A stretch of DNA of 64,000 nt from contig NZ_JAHDYS010000002.1 in assembly GCF_018531195.1 (NCBI RefSeq), forward strand, positions 1-64,000, read 5' to 3'. The stretch is from Pelotalea chapellei. GTDB lineage: Bacteria > Desulfobacterota > Desulfuromonadia > Geobacterales > Pseudopelobacteraceae. The first letter of the stretch is position 1; every line of letters begins with the position of its first letter. This document shows, one piece after another, positions 33,254 through 41,860 of this stretch. The translations under genes were made by a program, and so were the position numbers. The notes below the pieces were generated by a model, which was not told where the DNA came from, ran no database searches, and saw nothing but the letters and a program-made list of their open reading frames with translations.

Positions 33254-35107
33254 TTAGTGACTGCCCCCGATGAAGGCCATGATCATCAGTATCAGCAGGG
33301 CCAGCCCGGTGAACAATGCAATGAAGCCGAATCCTTTGACGAGGAAGTCATAGACCACACCGCTGGTACGTTTGCAGGCAAACTTTTCAGTGATACCAGC
33401 TGCTTCATAGCGTTTCCACTGATCGCCTCGCTCCTCAAGCATCTCTTCTTTGCCGATCTGGCCATTGAAGATAACGAAGTCCATGGGGAATTTCTCGGGA
33501 CGTCCATGGGTATTGAAGAAGTGGACCGAGAAGATGAACCCGGTGGCCAGCAAAGCTTCGTCGGAGTGGATGATGGTGGCCACGTTAAAGGCCCAGCCCG
33601 GCAGAATCATGCCGAAGATTTCCGGGAACCAGAGCATCAGACCTGATCCGCCGATGGCAAACATACCCCAGAAGACTGCGATGAAGTCGAATTTTTCCCA
33701 GTAAGTCCAGCGTTCGAAGGTCGGCTTCGGCCCTCTGAACAGGAACCATCTTACCATGTTGACCACATCAGTGATGTCGCGCAGGTTCGGGCAGAGTGAG
33801 TCGGGACCGAACAGGCGCTGCAGGAAGTTGCCCGGGATATCCTTGCGAATGAAGAGGAAGTTGATGCTCATTACCAGTGCCATTGCAAAATATACAAAGG
33901 TGATACCGGCGCAGTAACGATGAATCAGACCGGCATTTGCAGAACCGCCGTACATGTTCATCATCGACACGGCCCAGTGCTGGTCGCTGAACTTGAGCGG
34001 CAGACCGGTCAGAGAGAGACCCAGGAAGCTGGTTATTACCAGAATATGCATGAAAATGTGGATGCGGTTAAATCGACGGTACTGCTTGTGAGCATCAGGC
34101 ATGACATGATGGTGTTCACCGCTCTGCAGCTTATCGGCTTTCTCGCGGTTTTCAACAAAGCCACGGAACATCCAGAGCAGCGTATGGATCCAGAACACAC
34201 CGAATGTACCGACCAACAGGCCGGTCATGGCGATGAATGTGTAGTAGAGAATTGGGTACTTTTCACGATCGCTATGCTCACCATGTGCATAGAACTTGGT
34301 GAAAAGAGGTGTTGCTCTGGTATGACATTTGGCACAGCTTTTAACAAGATTGGCCGGATTTACGCTGGATTCAGGGTCGTCCTTGGGCAGAACCGAGTGG
34401 GCGGTATGGCAGTCGGCACAGCCGGCAACCTTTTCTGGGAAGCCGAGGCGGTAGTTCTTGCCGTGATAACTTTCCATGTATGACTTGACAGCAACTGTCG
34501 TAACTTTGTTTTTTGCCATCAGCTTTTCATCACTGTGGCACTTCATACAGACTTTAGTATGGAATTCTCTGTTTGAATGGCTTTTAGGATCGCCCAGCGG
34601 TTTGATCTCGTGCAGGTTATGGCAATCGCTACAAGCGGCGGAATCCATGTTTCCGGCTGCGACAGCCTTGCCGTGAACTGACTTCTGGTACACTGCCAAC
34701 TTGTCGTGGCACTGGATGCATTTTGCAACTACCTTGCGCTTATCTTTTTTCCAGTAGGTGTGGGTATGGATGTCGGTGTGGCAGTCGGCGCACATGACAC
34801 CTTTGGCGATATGCACGCTGCCGTAGTGCTCGGCATTTTCCTTCTTGTGGCAGCGCTCGCACTGTACCTTTTGGACCTTGATCTCTTTTCTCATGTGCTT
34901 GGCGAGATCAGTAATATCAATGTGGCAACTGGTGCAGGCGTTTTTACCATGTACCGATGCTGCAAAGGAGTGGATGGATATCTTTTCGCTATGACATCCC
35001 AGACAGGTTGCCGGATCGATGGCCATACCCTGCTCGGCCATTGAAGTCCCGGCCCATACGGACAACAGCATCAAGACAGGCAGAAAACGACTGAACAACA
35101 TGCGCAT
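33254..35107 (-). CDS. cbcL: Nine-haem c-type cytochrome with b-type membrane domain (CbcL-like)
   Basis: A 617-residue inner-membrane cytochrome. After a signal peptide (1-24) come nine CxxCH haem c motifs from residue 35 (CLGCH, CTSCH, CERCH, CADCH, CIQCH, CSDCH, CMKCH, CADCH, CAKCH) in a periplasmic domain, then several membrane helices with His ligands for b haems (HIFMHILVIT, HRYCAGITFVYF, HSDEALLATGFIFSVHFFNTH). This architecture is that of Geobacter CbcL, a quinol oxidase used for low-potential Fe(III) or electrode respiration. ATG 35107 follows GGAGGAG; the longer frame is dropped. It stands as its own unit (terminator behind, promoter in front). Orthology is inferred from the motif count and layout. 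Confidence 0.9.
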   Translation of the reverse strand: MRMLFSRFLPVLMLLSVWAGTSMAEQGMAIDPATCLGCHSEKISIHSFAASVHGKNACTSCHIDITDLAKHMRKEIKVQKVQCERCHKKENAEHYGSVHIAKGVMCADCHTDIHTHTYWKKDKRKVVAKCIQCHDKLAVYQKSVHGKAVAAGNMDSAACSDCHNLHEIKPLGDPKSHSNREFHTKVCMKCHSDEKLMAKNKVTTVAVKSYMESYHGKNYRLGFPEKVAGCADCHTAHSVLPKDDPESSVNPANLVKSCAKCHTRATPLFTKFYAHGEHSDREKYPILYYTFIAMTGLLVGTFGVFWIHTLLWMFRGFVENREKADKLQSGEHHHVMPDAHKQYRRFNRIHIFMHILVITSFLGLSLTGLPLKFSDQHWAVSMMNMYGGSANAGLIHRYCAGITFVYFAMALVMSINFLFIRKDIPGNFLQRLFGPDSLCPNLRDITDVVNMVRWFLFRGPKPTFERWTYWEKFDFIAVFWGMFAIGGSGLMLWFPEIFGMILPGWAFNVATIIHSDEALLATGFIFSVHFFNTHGRPEKFPMDFVIFNGQIGKEEMLEERGDQWKRYEAAGITEKFACKRTSGVVYDFLVKGFGFIALFTGLALLILMIMAFIGGSH

Positions 35108-35148
35108 ACGAACTCCTCCATTGGTAAAAATAAATGAGAAACATAGGG

Positions 35149-35176
35149 TGTATAAAATCCATATACAACTACACAA
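35149..35176 (-). promoter_or_regulatory. Candidate sigma-70 promoter of the CbcL-like gene
   Basis: TTGTGT (35171-35176) and TATACA (35149-35154), read on the minus strand, are 16 bases apart. The start site would lie about 35 bases before the ATG. The region between 35108 and 35400 holds no gene. Confidence 0.4.
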
Positions 35177-35324
35177 AAGAATAGGGAAATGCAACGAAAA
35201 TTGAATACAGTATACAGTTTAGGACCAAAATTATCTCTTTGTTACGAAGAGTTGCAGGAAGAGCATTCCTTAAGCTCCGAAAAGCCTGATTTATAAATAG
35301 AGTCACCTTGACTTTGAAGTGGCC

Positions 35325-35353
35325 TTTTGCTAGCGTAATCTCCTTTGTATAAA
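35325..35353 (+). promoter_or_regulatory. Candidate promoter of the class V aminotransferase
   Basis: TATAAA at 35348-35353 with TTTTGC at 35325-35330, spacing 17. The -35 element is weak. Transcription would begin about 40 bases before the ATG. Confidence 0.35.
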
Positions 35354-35400
35354 TTAGAATCGTGAATGCAGCAGTACACGAATTGATTCAGGAGCAGGCA

Positions 35401-36474
35401 ATGACAAAAAAACTTTTCATTCCGGGCCCCGTGCCTGTTCATCCCGACATTCTCGCCGCAATGGCTACCCCCATGATCGGGCACCGCATGAAAGAATATG
35501 CGGAGCTGCATGGCCGTGTTACTGCGGGACTCAAAAAATTGCTATTTACCGAGGACAGGGTTTTTCTGGCGACTTCCAGCGCTTTCGGAGTGATGGAAGG
35601 CGCCATACGCAACCTGGTAGGCACCCGCTGCGCAAACTTCTGCAACGGCGCATTTTCCGACAAATGGCATGATGTCACATTGCGTTGCGGCAAGCAGGCA
35701 GATGCCTTCCGTTTCGACTGGGGCAGACCGGTCACCCCGGAAGCTGTTGATAAGGCACTCGCAACCGGAATGTATGACAGCATGACCATGATTCACAATG
35801 AAACATCGACCGGCGTAATGTCACCGCTGACAGAAATCGCCGAGGTAATGCGCAAATATCCGGAAGTCATGTTTATCGTAGATACTGTTTCATCAATGAG
35901 TGCATTGAAAATACCGGTTACTGAACTGGGTATCGACAGTTGCATTTTTGGGGTCCAGAAAGCATTCGCCCTCCCCCCGGGCCTGACAGTTTTCACCGCC
36001 AGTGAAAAAGCTCTCAAGCGGGCCGCCGGCATCGAAGGGCGTGGCTATTACTTTGATTATCTTGAATTTGCGTCCAACGATGACAAAAACAACACGCCGT
36101 CGACACCATGCATTTCTCTCGTATATGCAATGGACCGCCAGTTGGAACGCATGTCCGCTGAAGGTTTGGAAAACCGCTGGAGCCGGCACCGGGAATTGGC
36201 CGATTATGTTCGTGGCTGGCTTGCCTCCCGTGGCTTCGAGCTCTTCCCCGAATCCGGTAGTGCTTCGCTCACCCTGACCTGTGCCCGCAATACACGTAAT
36301 ATTGACTTGGCGGAGCTAAAAAAACAGCTGGGTAATTCCGGCTTTGCCTTTGATGACGGCTATGGCAAAATTAAAGGGAAGACATTCCGCATTGCGCACA
36401 TGGGAGACATGACGCGCAGTGATCTGGACGAACTTTTTGCGGCGATGGTCGCCATCATGCCTGATCTGGCATAG
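35401..36474 (+). CDS. Class V aminotransferase (alanine-glyoxylate / phosphoserine type)
   Basis: A 357-residue PLP enzyme of fold type I. N-terminal FIPGPVPVHPDILAAM, the cofactor-binding HNETSTGVMSP segment, FIVDTVSSMSA with the PLP-contacting Asp, and the Schiff-base Lys in IFGVQKAFALPPG. These are the marks of alanine-glyoxylate and serine-pyruvate aminotransferases; serine, alanine or phosphonate substrates cannot be told apart here. Start ATG 35401 follows GGAGCAGGCA; the frame continues 13 codons upstream with no better signal. It is followed by a small zinc-ribbon gene 96 bases later. Confidence 0.9.
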   Translation: MTKKLFIPGPVPVHPDILAAMATPMIGHRMKEYAELHGRVTAGLKKLLFTEDRVFLATSSAFGVMEGAIRNLVGTRCANFCNGAFSDKWHDVTLRCGKQADAFRFDWGRPVTPEAVDKALATGMYDSMTMIHNETSTGVMSPLTEIAEVMRKYPEVMFIVDTVSSMSALKIPVTELGIDSCIFGVQKAFALPPGLTVFTASEKALKRAAGIEGRGYYFDYLEFASNDDKNNTPSTPCISLVYAMDRQLERMSAEGLENRWSRHRELADYVRGWLASRGFELFPESGSASLTLTCARNTRNIDLAELKKQLGNSGFAFDDGYGKIKGKTFRIAHMGDMTRSDLDELFAAMVAIMPDLA

Positions 36475-36570
36475 AAACAATCACATGATTCCAGCAGACC
36501 AGGAACAGACCTCTGCAAAATGAACAAATAAATAAAAGTTCTTTTAAAAATCGGTAACAAGGAGTCAGGT

Positions 36571-36747
36571 ATGAAATGCCCACATTGCGGAAACAGAAAA
36601 TCTGTTGATCTCGACATTCACTCAAATGGTTTTACTTCAGAGGAGTTTCCGGTCAAGGAATGCGGCGAATGCGGTCTGGTCTGGCGGGTCAAAATGGAGG
36701 CTGGTGAGGCTAAACTCGATATCATCAAACCTGCAGCGAAAAAATAA
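36571..36747 (+). CDS. Small zinc-ribbon protein
   Basis: A 58-residue protein with two CxxC knuckles, CPHC (residues 3-6) and CGEC (31-34), making one zinc ribbon, followed by a basic tail. ATG 36571 has AAGGAG six bases upstream and the frame ends at TAA 36745-36747. It is too small for a confident role; nucleic-acid binding is possible. It ends at a hairpin shared with the convergent rubredoxin gene. Confidence 0.75.
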   Translation: MKCPHCGNRKSVDLDIHSNGFTSEEFPVKECGECGLVWRVKMEAGEAKLDIIKPAAKK

Positions 36748-36750
36748 GAA

Positions 36751-36771
36751 AGCCCCTGCAATGCAGGGGCT
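36751..36771. terminator. Bidirectional hairpin between zinc-ribbon and rubredoxin genes
   Basis: AGCCCCTGCA and TGCAGGGGCT form a ten-base stem around a single-base loop (in practice a slightly opened one). It lies 3 bases past the zinc-ribbon stop and 9 bases past the rubredoxin stop. Confidence 0.75.
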
Positions 36772-36779
36772 GGAATAGC

Positions 36780-36938
36780 CTATTCCTTTTCGAAGGAATC
36801 TTTGCCTACCCCGCACAGGGGACAGCACCAGTCATCAGGCACATCCTCGAACGATGTTCCGGCTGCAATCCCATGCTCCGGATCGCCTAAGGCAGGGTCA
36901 TAAACATATTGGCAGATAGTACAGATCCAGCGGTCCAT
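36780..36938 (-). CDS. Rubredoxin
   Basis: A 52-residue electron carrier with one iron bound by four Cys in CTICQY and CPLCGV. The family core is complete: [12 protein letters not shown], aromatic residues and DDWCCPLCG; one extra Cys precedes the second knuckle. ATG 36938 has AAAGGAGAG upstream. It may serve oxygen or superoxide reduction. The ferredoxin gene is 20 bases upstream on the same strand, so the pair forms a redox mini-operon. Confidence 0.96.
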   Translation of the reverse strand: MDRWICTICQYVYDPALGDPEHGIAAGTSFEDVPDDWCCPLCGVGKDSFEKE

Positions 36939-36958
36939 AGTTACTCTCCTTTTTTGTT

Positions 36959-37150
36959 TTAATTTTCTTCCCAGCTGATGCACTGAACAGGGCAAGCATC
37001 AATGGCACTTTGAATATCTTTCTCCGAGGCACCTGCAGCATCATAACATTCGGACTTATCATTGCTGTCAAAGCGAAAAACACCGGGGCAAGATGAGATA
37101 CAAAGGCCGCAGCTGATACAGCTTTCCTGATCGACCCAAGGTTTTTTCAT
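36959..37150 (-). CDS. [4Fe-4S] ferredoxin
   Basis: A 63-residue low-potential electron carrier. It has [12 protein letters not shown] near the N-terminus and CPVQC near the C-terminus, giving the C-x2-C-x2-C...C ligand set of single-cluster ferredoxins, with two extra Cys that could form a disulphide. ATG 37150 follows AAAGGAGAG; the longer frame lacks a ribosome site. It leads the rubredoxin gene. Confidence 0.94.
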   Translation of the reverse strand: MKKPWVDQESCISCGLCISSCPGVFRFDSNDKSECYDAAGASEKDIQSAIDACPVQCISWEEN

Positions 37151-37249
37151 GTAACTCTCCTTTAATTCGAAGTTCGAAATGTATACCAGCACAAAGGGTC
37201 TGTCAACAGGGCAGCCGCCAATTCATACATGAAAAAAGGCAAATAAATA

Positions 37250-37873
37250 ATGATATTCAAGAGTTTGGTAGTGGGACCACTGGGAGTCAACTGTTTCATT
37301 CTTGGTTGCGAAACCACCGGGGAAGGAATAATCATTGACGCCGGCGATGATGCCAGCCGTATCATTGACACGGCAGAAGGACTGGGACTGACCATCAGTC
37401 AGGTTGTCAACACACACGGTCATTTCGACCACGTGGGAGCCAACAGAGCTATACTGGATCATTTCAAAGCACAACTTCTGATACATGAAGCAGATTCCCC
37501 CATGCTTGCCCGGGCAGCGGACGTTGCTCGTGCCTATGGTTTGCAGGGTGAAAATTCACCTCAGCCGGAAAAATTCCTTACTGACGGCATGGAAATCGTT
37601 TTCGGCACCTGCCGTATGACCGTGCTTCATACTCCCGGCCATACCCCAGGTGGCTGCTGCCTTTATCTTGCCGAAGAAAAAACTGTTATCACAGGTGATA
37701 CTCTCTTCGCCGACTCCATCGGCCGGACCGATCTCCCCGGTGGCTCTCACGAGCAACTGCTGGAATCCATCCGCACCAAACTTTTCACCTTGCCGGACGA
37801 TGTGACCGCCTATCCGGGCCATGGGCCCGAGACGACTATCGGCCATGAAAAGCGCCATAACCCTTATTTTTGA
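37250..37873 (+). CDS. Metallo-beta-lactamase-fold hydrolase (glyoxalase II-like)
   Basis: A 207-residue, fully equipped binuclear metal hydrolase: THGHFDH at residues 55-61 with His56, His58, Asp60, His61; LHTPGHTPGG; TGDTLF; and AYPGHGPET. It resembles hydroxyacylglutathione hydrolases and related thioesterases; the substrate is unknown. It starts at ATG 37250 with AAAAGG upstream. The coaBC ATG follows 11 bases after its stop, so the two are likely one operon. It is a useful contrast to the degenerate relative at 7319-7930. Confidence 0.9.
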   Translation: MIFKSLVVGPLGVNCFILGCETTGEGIIIDAGDDASRIIDTAEGLGLTISQVVNTHGHFDHVGANRAILDHFKAQLLIHEADSPMLARAADVARAYGLQGENSPQPEKFLTDGMEIVFGTCRMTVLHTPGHTPGGCCLYLAEEKTVITGDTLFADSIGRTDLPGGSHEQLLESIRTKLFTLPDDVTAYPGHGPETTIGHEKRHNPYF

Positions 37874-37884
37874 GGAGCCGGGCC

Positions 37885-39075
37885 ATGCTGCACGACAAAC
37901 AGATCATACTTGGTGTGAGCGGAGGCATCGCTGCCTATAAGGCGGTCGAACTGTTGCGTCTGCTTACCAAAGCCGGCGCTGACGTACACGTGATCATGAC
38001 CCGTGCGGCCCAGGAATTCGTTACTCCGCTCACTTTCCAGACACTTTCTTCCAATCCGGTACATACCGAGCTTTTCAACCTGATTGCGGAGCGGGAGATC
38101 GGACACATTGCTCTGGCCGACCGGGCCGATCTGTTCCTGATCGCTCCGGCTACCGCAAATGTGATTGGCAAGATCGCTGGCGGCATTGCTGATGACATGC
38201 TGACCACCACGGTCATGGCAACCAAGGCGCCGGTCCTGATCGCACCGGCAATGAACGTGAACATGTACACCAACCCGATCTACCGGGAAAACGAACAAAA
38301 GTTAGCTCGCCTGGGCTACTCTTTTGTGGCGCCGGAAAAAGGAATGCTTGCCTGCGGCTGGGAAGGGGAAGGAAAACTGGCCTCACCAGAAGCCATTTTC
38401 GAGGCTGCTGTTGTGGCACTTGCTCCCAAAGACCTCGCCGGTCACACCGTATTGGTGACTGCAGGCCCGACACGGGAAGAGCTGGACCCGGTACGCTTCA
38501 TCAGCAATTACTCCTCCGGCAAAATGGGCTATGCGCTGGCCAAATCCGCCGCACAACGTGGAGCACGGGTTATTCTGGTCAGCGGACCAGTCAGCATGGC
38601 GGCTCCTTATGGAGTTGAGCTGGTAAATGTAAATAGTGCGAAAGAAATGCGAGAGGCTGTTCTGCAGCGAGCCGAGGAGTGTACTGTAATCATCAAGGCA
38701 GCGGCTGTCGCCGACTACCGACCAACCGAGCGCAGCTCGATCAAGATTAAAAAACAGTCCGATGAGCGCACCATCAATCTGATAAAAAACCCGGATATCC
38801 TGGCCGAGTTGGGCACATTGAAAAAACGTCCCTATTTGGTAGGATTTGCCGCAGAAACTGGCAAACTAAGGGAGTTTGGTCTCAAAAAACTAAAGGAGAA
38901 GAATGCTGACATGATCGTGGCAAATGACGTCAGCCAGCCCGATGCGGGATTTAATGTGGAAACCAACCGTGCACTGCTACTCTTCCAGGGGGGCAGGGAG
39001 GTAGATTGCCAACTGATGTCGAAAGAAGCCCTTGCAGGCGAAATTTTGAATCACATACTTGCTGAATTGAAGTAA
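37885..39075 (+). CDS. coaBC: CoaBC bifunctional CoA biosynthesis enzyme
   Basis: A 396-residue fusion of phosphopantothenoylcysteine decarboxylase (N-terminal flavodoxin-like, ILGVSGGIAAYKAVELL, with the active-site region PAMNVNMYTNP and a Cys in ACGWEGEGK) and phosphopantothenate-cysteine ligase (TAGPTREELDPVRFISNYSSGKMGYALA, later KAAAVADYRP and FAAETG). It carries out two steps from 4'-phosphopantothenate to 4'-phosphopantetheine. ATG 37885 follows GAGGAG; a TTG-started extension is rejected. Length is normal. Confidence 0.97.
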   Translation: MLHDKQIILGVSGGIAAYKAVELLRLLTKAGADVHVIMTRAAQEFVTPLTFQTLSSNPVHTELFNLIAEREIGHIALADRADLFLIAPATANVIGKIAGGIADDMLTTTVMATKAPVLIAPAMNVNMYTNPIYRENEQKLARLGYSFVAPEKGMLACGWEGEGKLASPEAIFEAAVVALAPKDLAGHTVLVTAGPTREELDPVRFISNYSSGKMGYALAKSAAQRGARVILVSGPVSMAAPYGVELVNVNSAKEMREAVLQRAEECTVIIKAAAVADYRPTERSSIKIKKQSDERTINLIKNPDILAELGTLKKRPYLVGFAAETGKLREFGLKKLKEKNADMIVANDVSQPDAGFNVETNRALLLFQGGREVDCQLMSKEALAGEILNHILAELK

Positions 39076-39086
39076 TCACTTCCAGA

Positions 39087-39989
39087 CTACCCGCTGTACA
39101 CCCCACTTAACAGCTCCGGCTCATGCAGTGCCTGTAATAGTTTTTTTCGAAGTTCCTCCACCTGTTCCATTCCTTCGGCCTTGGTCATTTTCCCGCTACC
39201 ATATAACAGCCGCATATTTTTCCGTACAGCTTCGGCCATGGCCAATGCCCGCTCTCCAGTCGGATCAGCCTTCAGAAGATGACAAGTCTCAGGATGCTGC
39301 ATGAAATCATACACAACCTGCCGGGTAAGTTGCATATATTCATCACGGTCCTCATCCTCCAACACGTAACGTGATTTGTCCGATAGTGCCTGCATCACCC
39401 GCTGCCATCTATCCAGGCGGGAGAGCAGCATGATAGAGTTGAAAATACGTTTGTTGGTGCCAAAGGAGAACAGTGTGGGGGCAACCACGCTACGCAGCAG
39501 CTTATCGTTGGCACGCTGATCCGTGGTGCAGACTTCACGCGCCCTTTCCCAGACCTCCTTGTCCACGAAAGTTTCAAAGCGCATTTCCCAATAGGCATGT
39601 TTCATGGTAACCGCAGCAAAAGAATGCATGATCTTATAGGGAACAAAATAGTTATGGGCAATGGTGTCCGCTGCCAGATGACTCAGATATCCATAAGCAC
39701 AGGCCCGCTCACTGTCAGTACGTGCCGTGTGCAGCACTTTTCGGCCAATGCCCCAGCGATGGCAGTTAAGCAGGTAATGGGTGTATTTCTTCCCGACAAT
39801 GATGTCCGCTGCAATACAGCCGTAGAGATAATCCAGGGGGTGTGCCGCCAGAATGGCGGAGATACCTGCGGGCAGTTGACCAAGGCTGGCCAGTACACTC
39901 ATCCCGACCTGAAGATGCATTCCACCGCCCCAGGCAGAGGCGGTTTGAGGAACAAAAACCAGTGTAAACAATGCAATTATGAGGATCAT
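39087..39989 (-). CDS. Zinc-dependent phospholipase C-like secreted protein
   Basis: A 300-residue protein with a signal peptide (1-19, cut before AWGGG). After cleavage the N-terminus would be near Trp, as in phospholipase C and P1 nuclease folds where the N-terminal Trp binds zinc. Conserved His/Asp residues appear in GMHLQVG, AAHPLDYLYGCIAADIIVG and YLSHLAADTIAHNYFVPY, likely three-zinc ligands. A helical C-terminus follows. The family is often called zinc-dependent phospholipase C; substrate and activity are unproven. It converges with coaBC; the gap is only 11 bases. Confidence 0.7.
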   Translation of the reverse strand: MILIIALFTLVFVPQTASAWGGGMHLQVGMSVLASLGQLPAGISAILAAHPLDYLYGCIAADIIVGKKYTHYLLNCHRWGIGRKVLHTARTDSERACAYGYLSHLAADTIAHNYFVPYKIMHSFAAVTMKHAYWEMRFETFVDKEVWERAREVCTTDQRANDKLLRSVVAPTLFSFGTNKRIFNSIMLLSRLDRWQRVMQALSDKSRYVLEDEDRDEYMQLTRQVVYDFMQHPETCHLLKADPTGERALAMAEAVRKNMRLLYGSGKMTKAEGMEQVEELRKKLLQALHEPELLSGVYSG

Positions 39990-40084
39990 TACGGTTCCCT
40001 TCTTTGTTTTGACAGGAGCGGGAACTTGCTGTTAGAGTTCATCTGTCAATTTACCCCTTTTCGCACCATCATACAACAGGAGCA

Positions 40085-40849
40085 ATGTCAGTGACTCAAA
40101 GCCCGACCGCATCACTCTGTACGGCTTCTCTCAAAGCATATCTGCAGGCACTCCAGGAGAGTGGCATGGATGGCATTCCGGTCACCGTGGCAGGGGGGGC
40201 GCCGTTGCTACCTGAGGCGGCACTACCTGCGGCACCAGGAATTTCAGCTAAGAATCAGCACGAATCACTGGAGAAGATCAGAAAGGATCTGCAGAGTTGC
40301 CAGCGTTGCGGCCTGGGAAAAAAGAAAAAGAATCTTGTTTTTGGTGCGGGGGCATCCAATGCCCGCCTGCTTTTTATCGGTGAAGGTCCGGAGGCCGAAG
40401 AGGATACCAAGGGAGAGCCCTTTGTGGGTGAAGCGGGAGGGATTCTTACCCGTGTCATCACCGCCATGGGATTGAAACGCGAGGACATTTACATCTGCAA
40501 TGTTATGAAGTGTTGCCTTCCGGAAAACAGAGACCTGGAAACAGAAGAAATCGCTGCCTGCGCCCCTTTCCTGTTGCGGCAGATCCGTTCGATCCATCCC
40601 GAAGTCATAGTAGCCTTGGGCAAATGTGCTGCCGATACTCTGCTGAACATCAAGGAGCCGATCTCAAAACTTAGGGGCAAATTCCACGATTACAACGGCA
40701 TCCCACTCATGCCTACCTATCCTCCCTCATATCTGCTGCAACAACAGAAGCAAGGGAACCTGACATCATTCTGGGATGTATGGGATGATATGACTCAGGT
40801 CCTGCGACTGCTCAAACTGCCGGTACCTGAAAAAAGCAGGAAGAAATAG
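40085..40849 (+). CDS. Family 4-type uracil-DNA glycosylase with [4Fe-4S] cluster
   Basis: A 254-residue protein with a Pro/Ala-rich N-terminal extension of about 65 residues and a UDG core. Cluster ligands: CQRC, then a Cys of KCCLPENR and a later Cys of IAACAPF. Motif 1 is GEGPEAEED (usual GEAPGxxED). Motif 3 normally reads HPA/SxLL; here it is YPPSYLL, with Pro where His is expected. The protein should bind uracil-containing DNA, but catalysis may be weakened. ATG 40085 lies close behind AGGAG; a GTG two codons later is also possible. Confidence 0.85.
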   Translation: MSVTQSPTASLCTASLKAYLQALQESGMDGIPVTVAGGAPLLPEAALPAAPGISAKNQHESLEKIRKDLQSCQRCGLGKKKKNLVFGAGASNARLLFIGEGPEAEEDTKGEPFVGEAGGILTRVITAMGLKREDIYICNVMKCCLPENRDLETEEIAACAPFLLRQIRSIHPEVIVALGKCAADTLLNIKEPISKLRGKFHDYNGIPLMPTYPPSYLLQQQKQGNLTSFWDVWDDMTQVLRLLKLPVPEKSRKK

Positions 40850-40855
40850 TAATCA

Positions 40856-41806
40856 CTACTGCACCCACCACCTGCGAACAACAAAAGCATCCCGCCTTTT
40901 GCCGCCTGCCGGCCAGCTATCAACCGGCTTTCTGGTCCGCATGATTTCCTCCATTCTTTGCCGCAAAGGCGTTGTCATTACACCGCCATACCCAGGTTTG
41001 CCACATTCAAGCCTGCTTTCAATCACCCTTTCCCGGTCAAGAACGATGATGACGTGGCCGTTCCAAACTATCAGATCAAGCGGTTCCAACTGAGCGGCTA
41101 TTTGTGCGGCCCCTTTTCCTGCCACTGATACTGCTGTGCCCCACTTGACCAATTCCGAGGTATTCCTAGGTGTCCAACCTCCCGTTGCCTCGTAAAGAAG
41201 ACCGGAACAGTCCAGGCCGGCTAATGCTAATCGTTTTCTCTCCTGATCGGTAAAATTTCCCCGATAATAGCTTTCGATTAATTCTGCCACGCCTTGTCGC
41301 ACATTCCCCCCCCAGACATAGGGGCTGCCAACAGAAGCAACCAATGTGGAGATAATCGTCTCGCGGGATGGCAACGAACGGGGACGGGAAGGAGGCTGTT
41401 TTTCTCGAGATTCGATGAAACGGCTGTCCACATATAGTGCAACTCCTGCAGGCGCCGGATAATCCTCAGTCTGCACACGATACACCACTGCTGCTCCACG
41501 CTGCACCTGTGAGAGGATTCGGAAGGGGGTACCCGGCAGTGCAATGAACTCAAGCTCCCGCACCTGGCCGCAGCTGTCGGTTTTCAGTGTATTGCCATTC
41601 CGGCCACCGAATACCATTTTCATCTCCGGCACATTTAAGACCGGTGTTGAAGTACGGGCTACTCCATAAAGCGCAGCATGGCCCGGCACGGCCACTATCA
41701 GATTACAAACCAGCAATGCAACTGCGATAAGCATATACATTCTGCGTATTCCTTCTGTTTTTCCGCATTGCTTTTGCCGTGCTCCCACGGTACTTAATTC
41801 TATCAT
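40856..41806 (-). CDS. NlpC/P60-family cell-wall peptidase
   Basis: A 316-residue secreted or membrane-anchored protein with a hydrophobic segment at about 24-44 (MLIAVALLVCNLIVAVPG), an SH3-like middle part, and an NlpC/P60 domain with the catalytic Cys in LDCSGLLYEATGG and His in VWNGHVIIVLD. It probably cleaves peptidoglycan peptides. ATG 41806 follows AGGAG; an ATG at 41740 with AAGGA nine bases upstream is an alternative. The gene is downstream of the EamA transporter by 54 bases on the same strand. Confidence 0.85.
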   Translation of the reverse strand: MIELSTVGARQKQCGKTEGIRRMYMLIAVALLVCNLIVAVPGHAALYGVARTSTPVLNVPEMKMVFGGRNGNTLKTDSCGQVRELEFIALPGTPFRILSQVQRGAAVVYRVQTEDYPAPAGVALYVDSRFIESREKQPPSRPRSLPSRETIISTLVASVGSPYVWGGNVRQGVAELIESYYRGNFTDQERKRLALAGLDCSGLLYEATGGWTPRNTSELVKWGTAVSVAGKGAAQIAAQLEPLDLIVWNGHVIIVLDRERVIESRLECGKPGYGGVMTTPLRQRMEEIMRTRKPVDSWPAGGKRRDAFVVRRWWVQ

Positions 41807-41860
41807 CACACTCCTGCCGGCAGCATCAACAAAAACACCAAGAACAGCCTGCACTACCTT

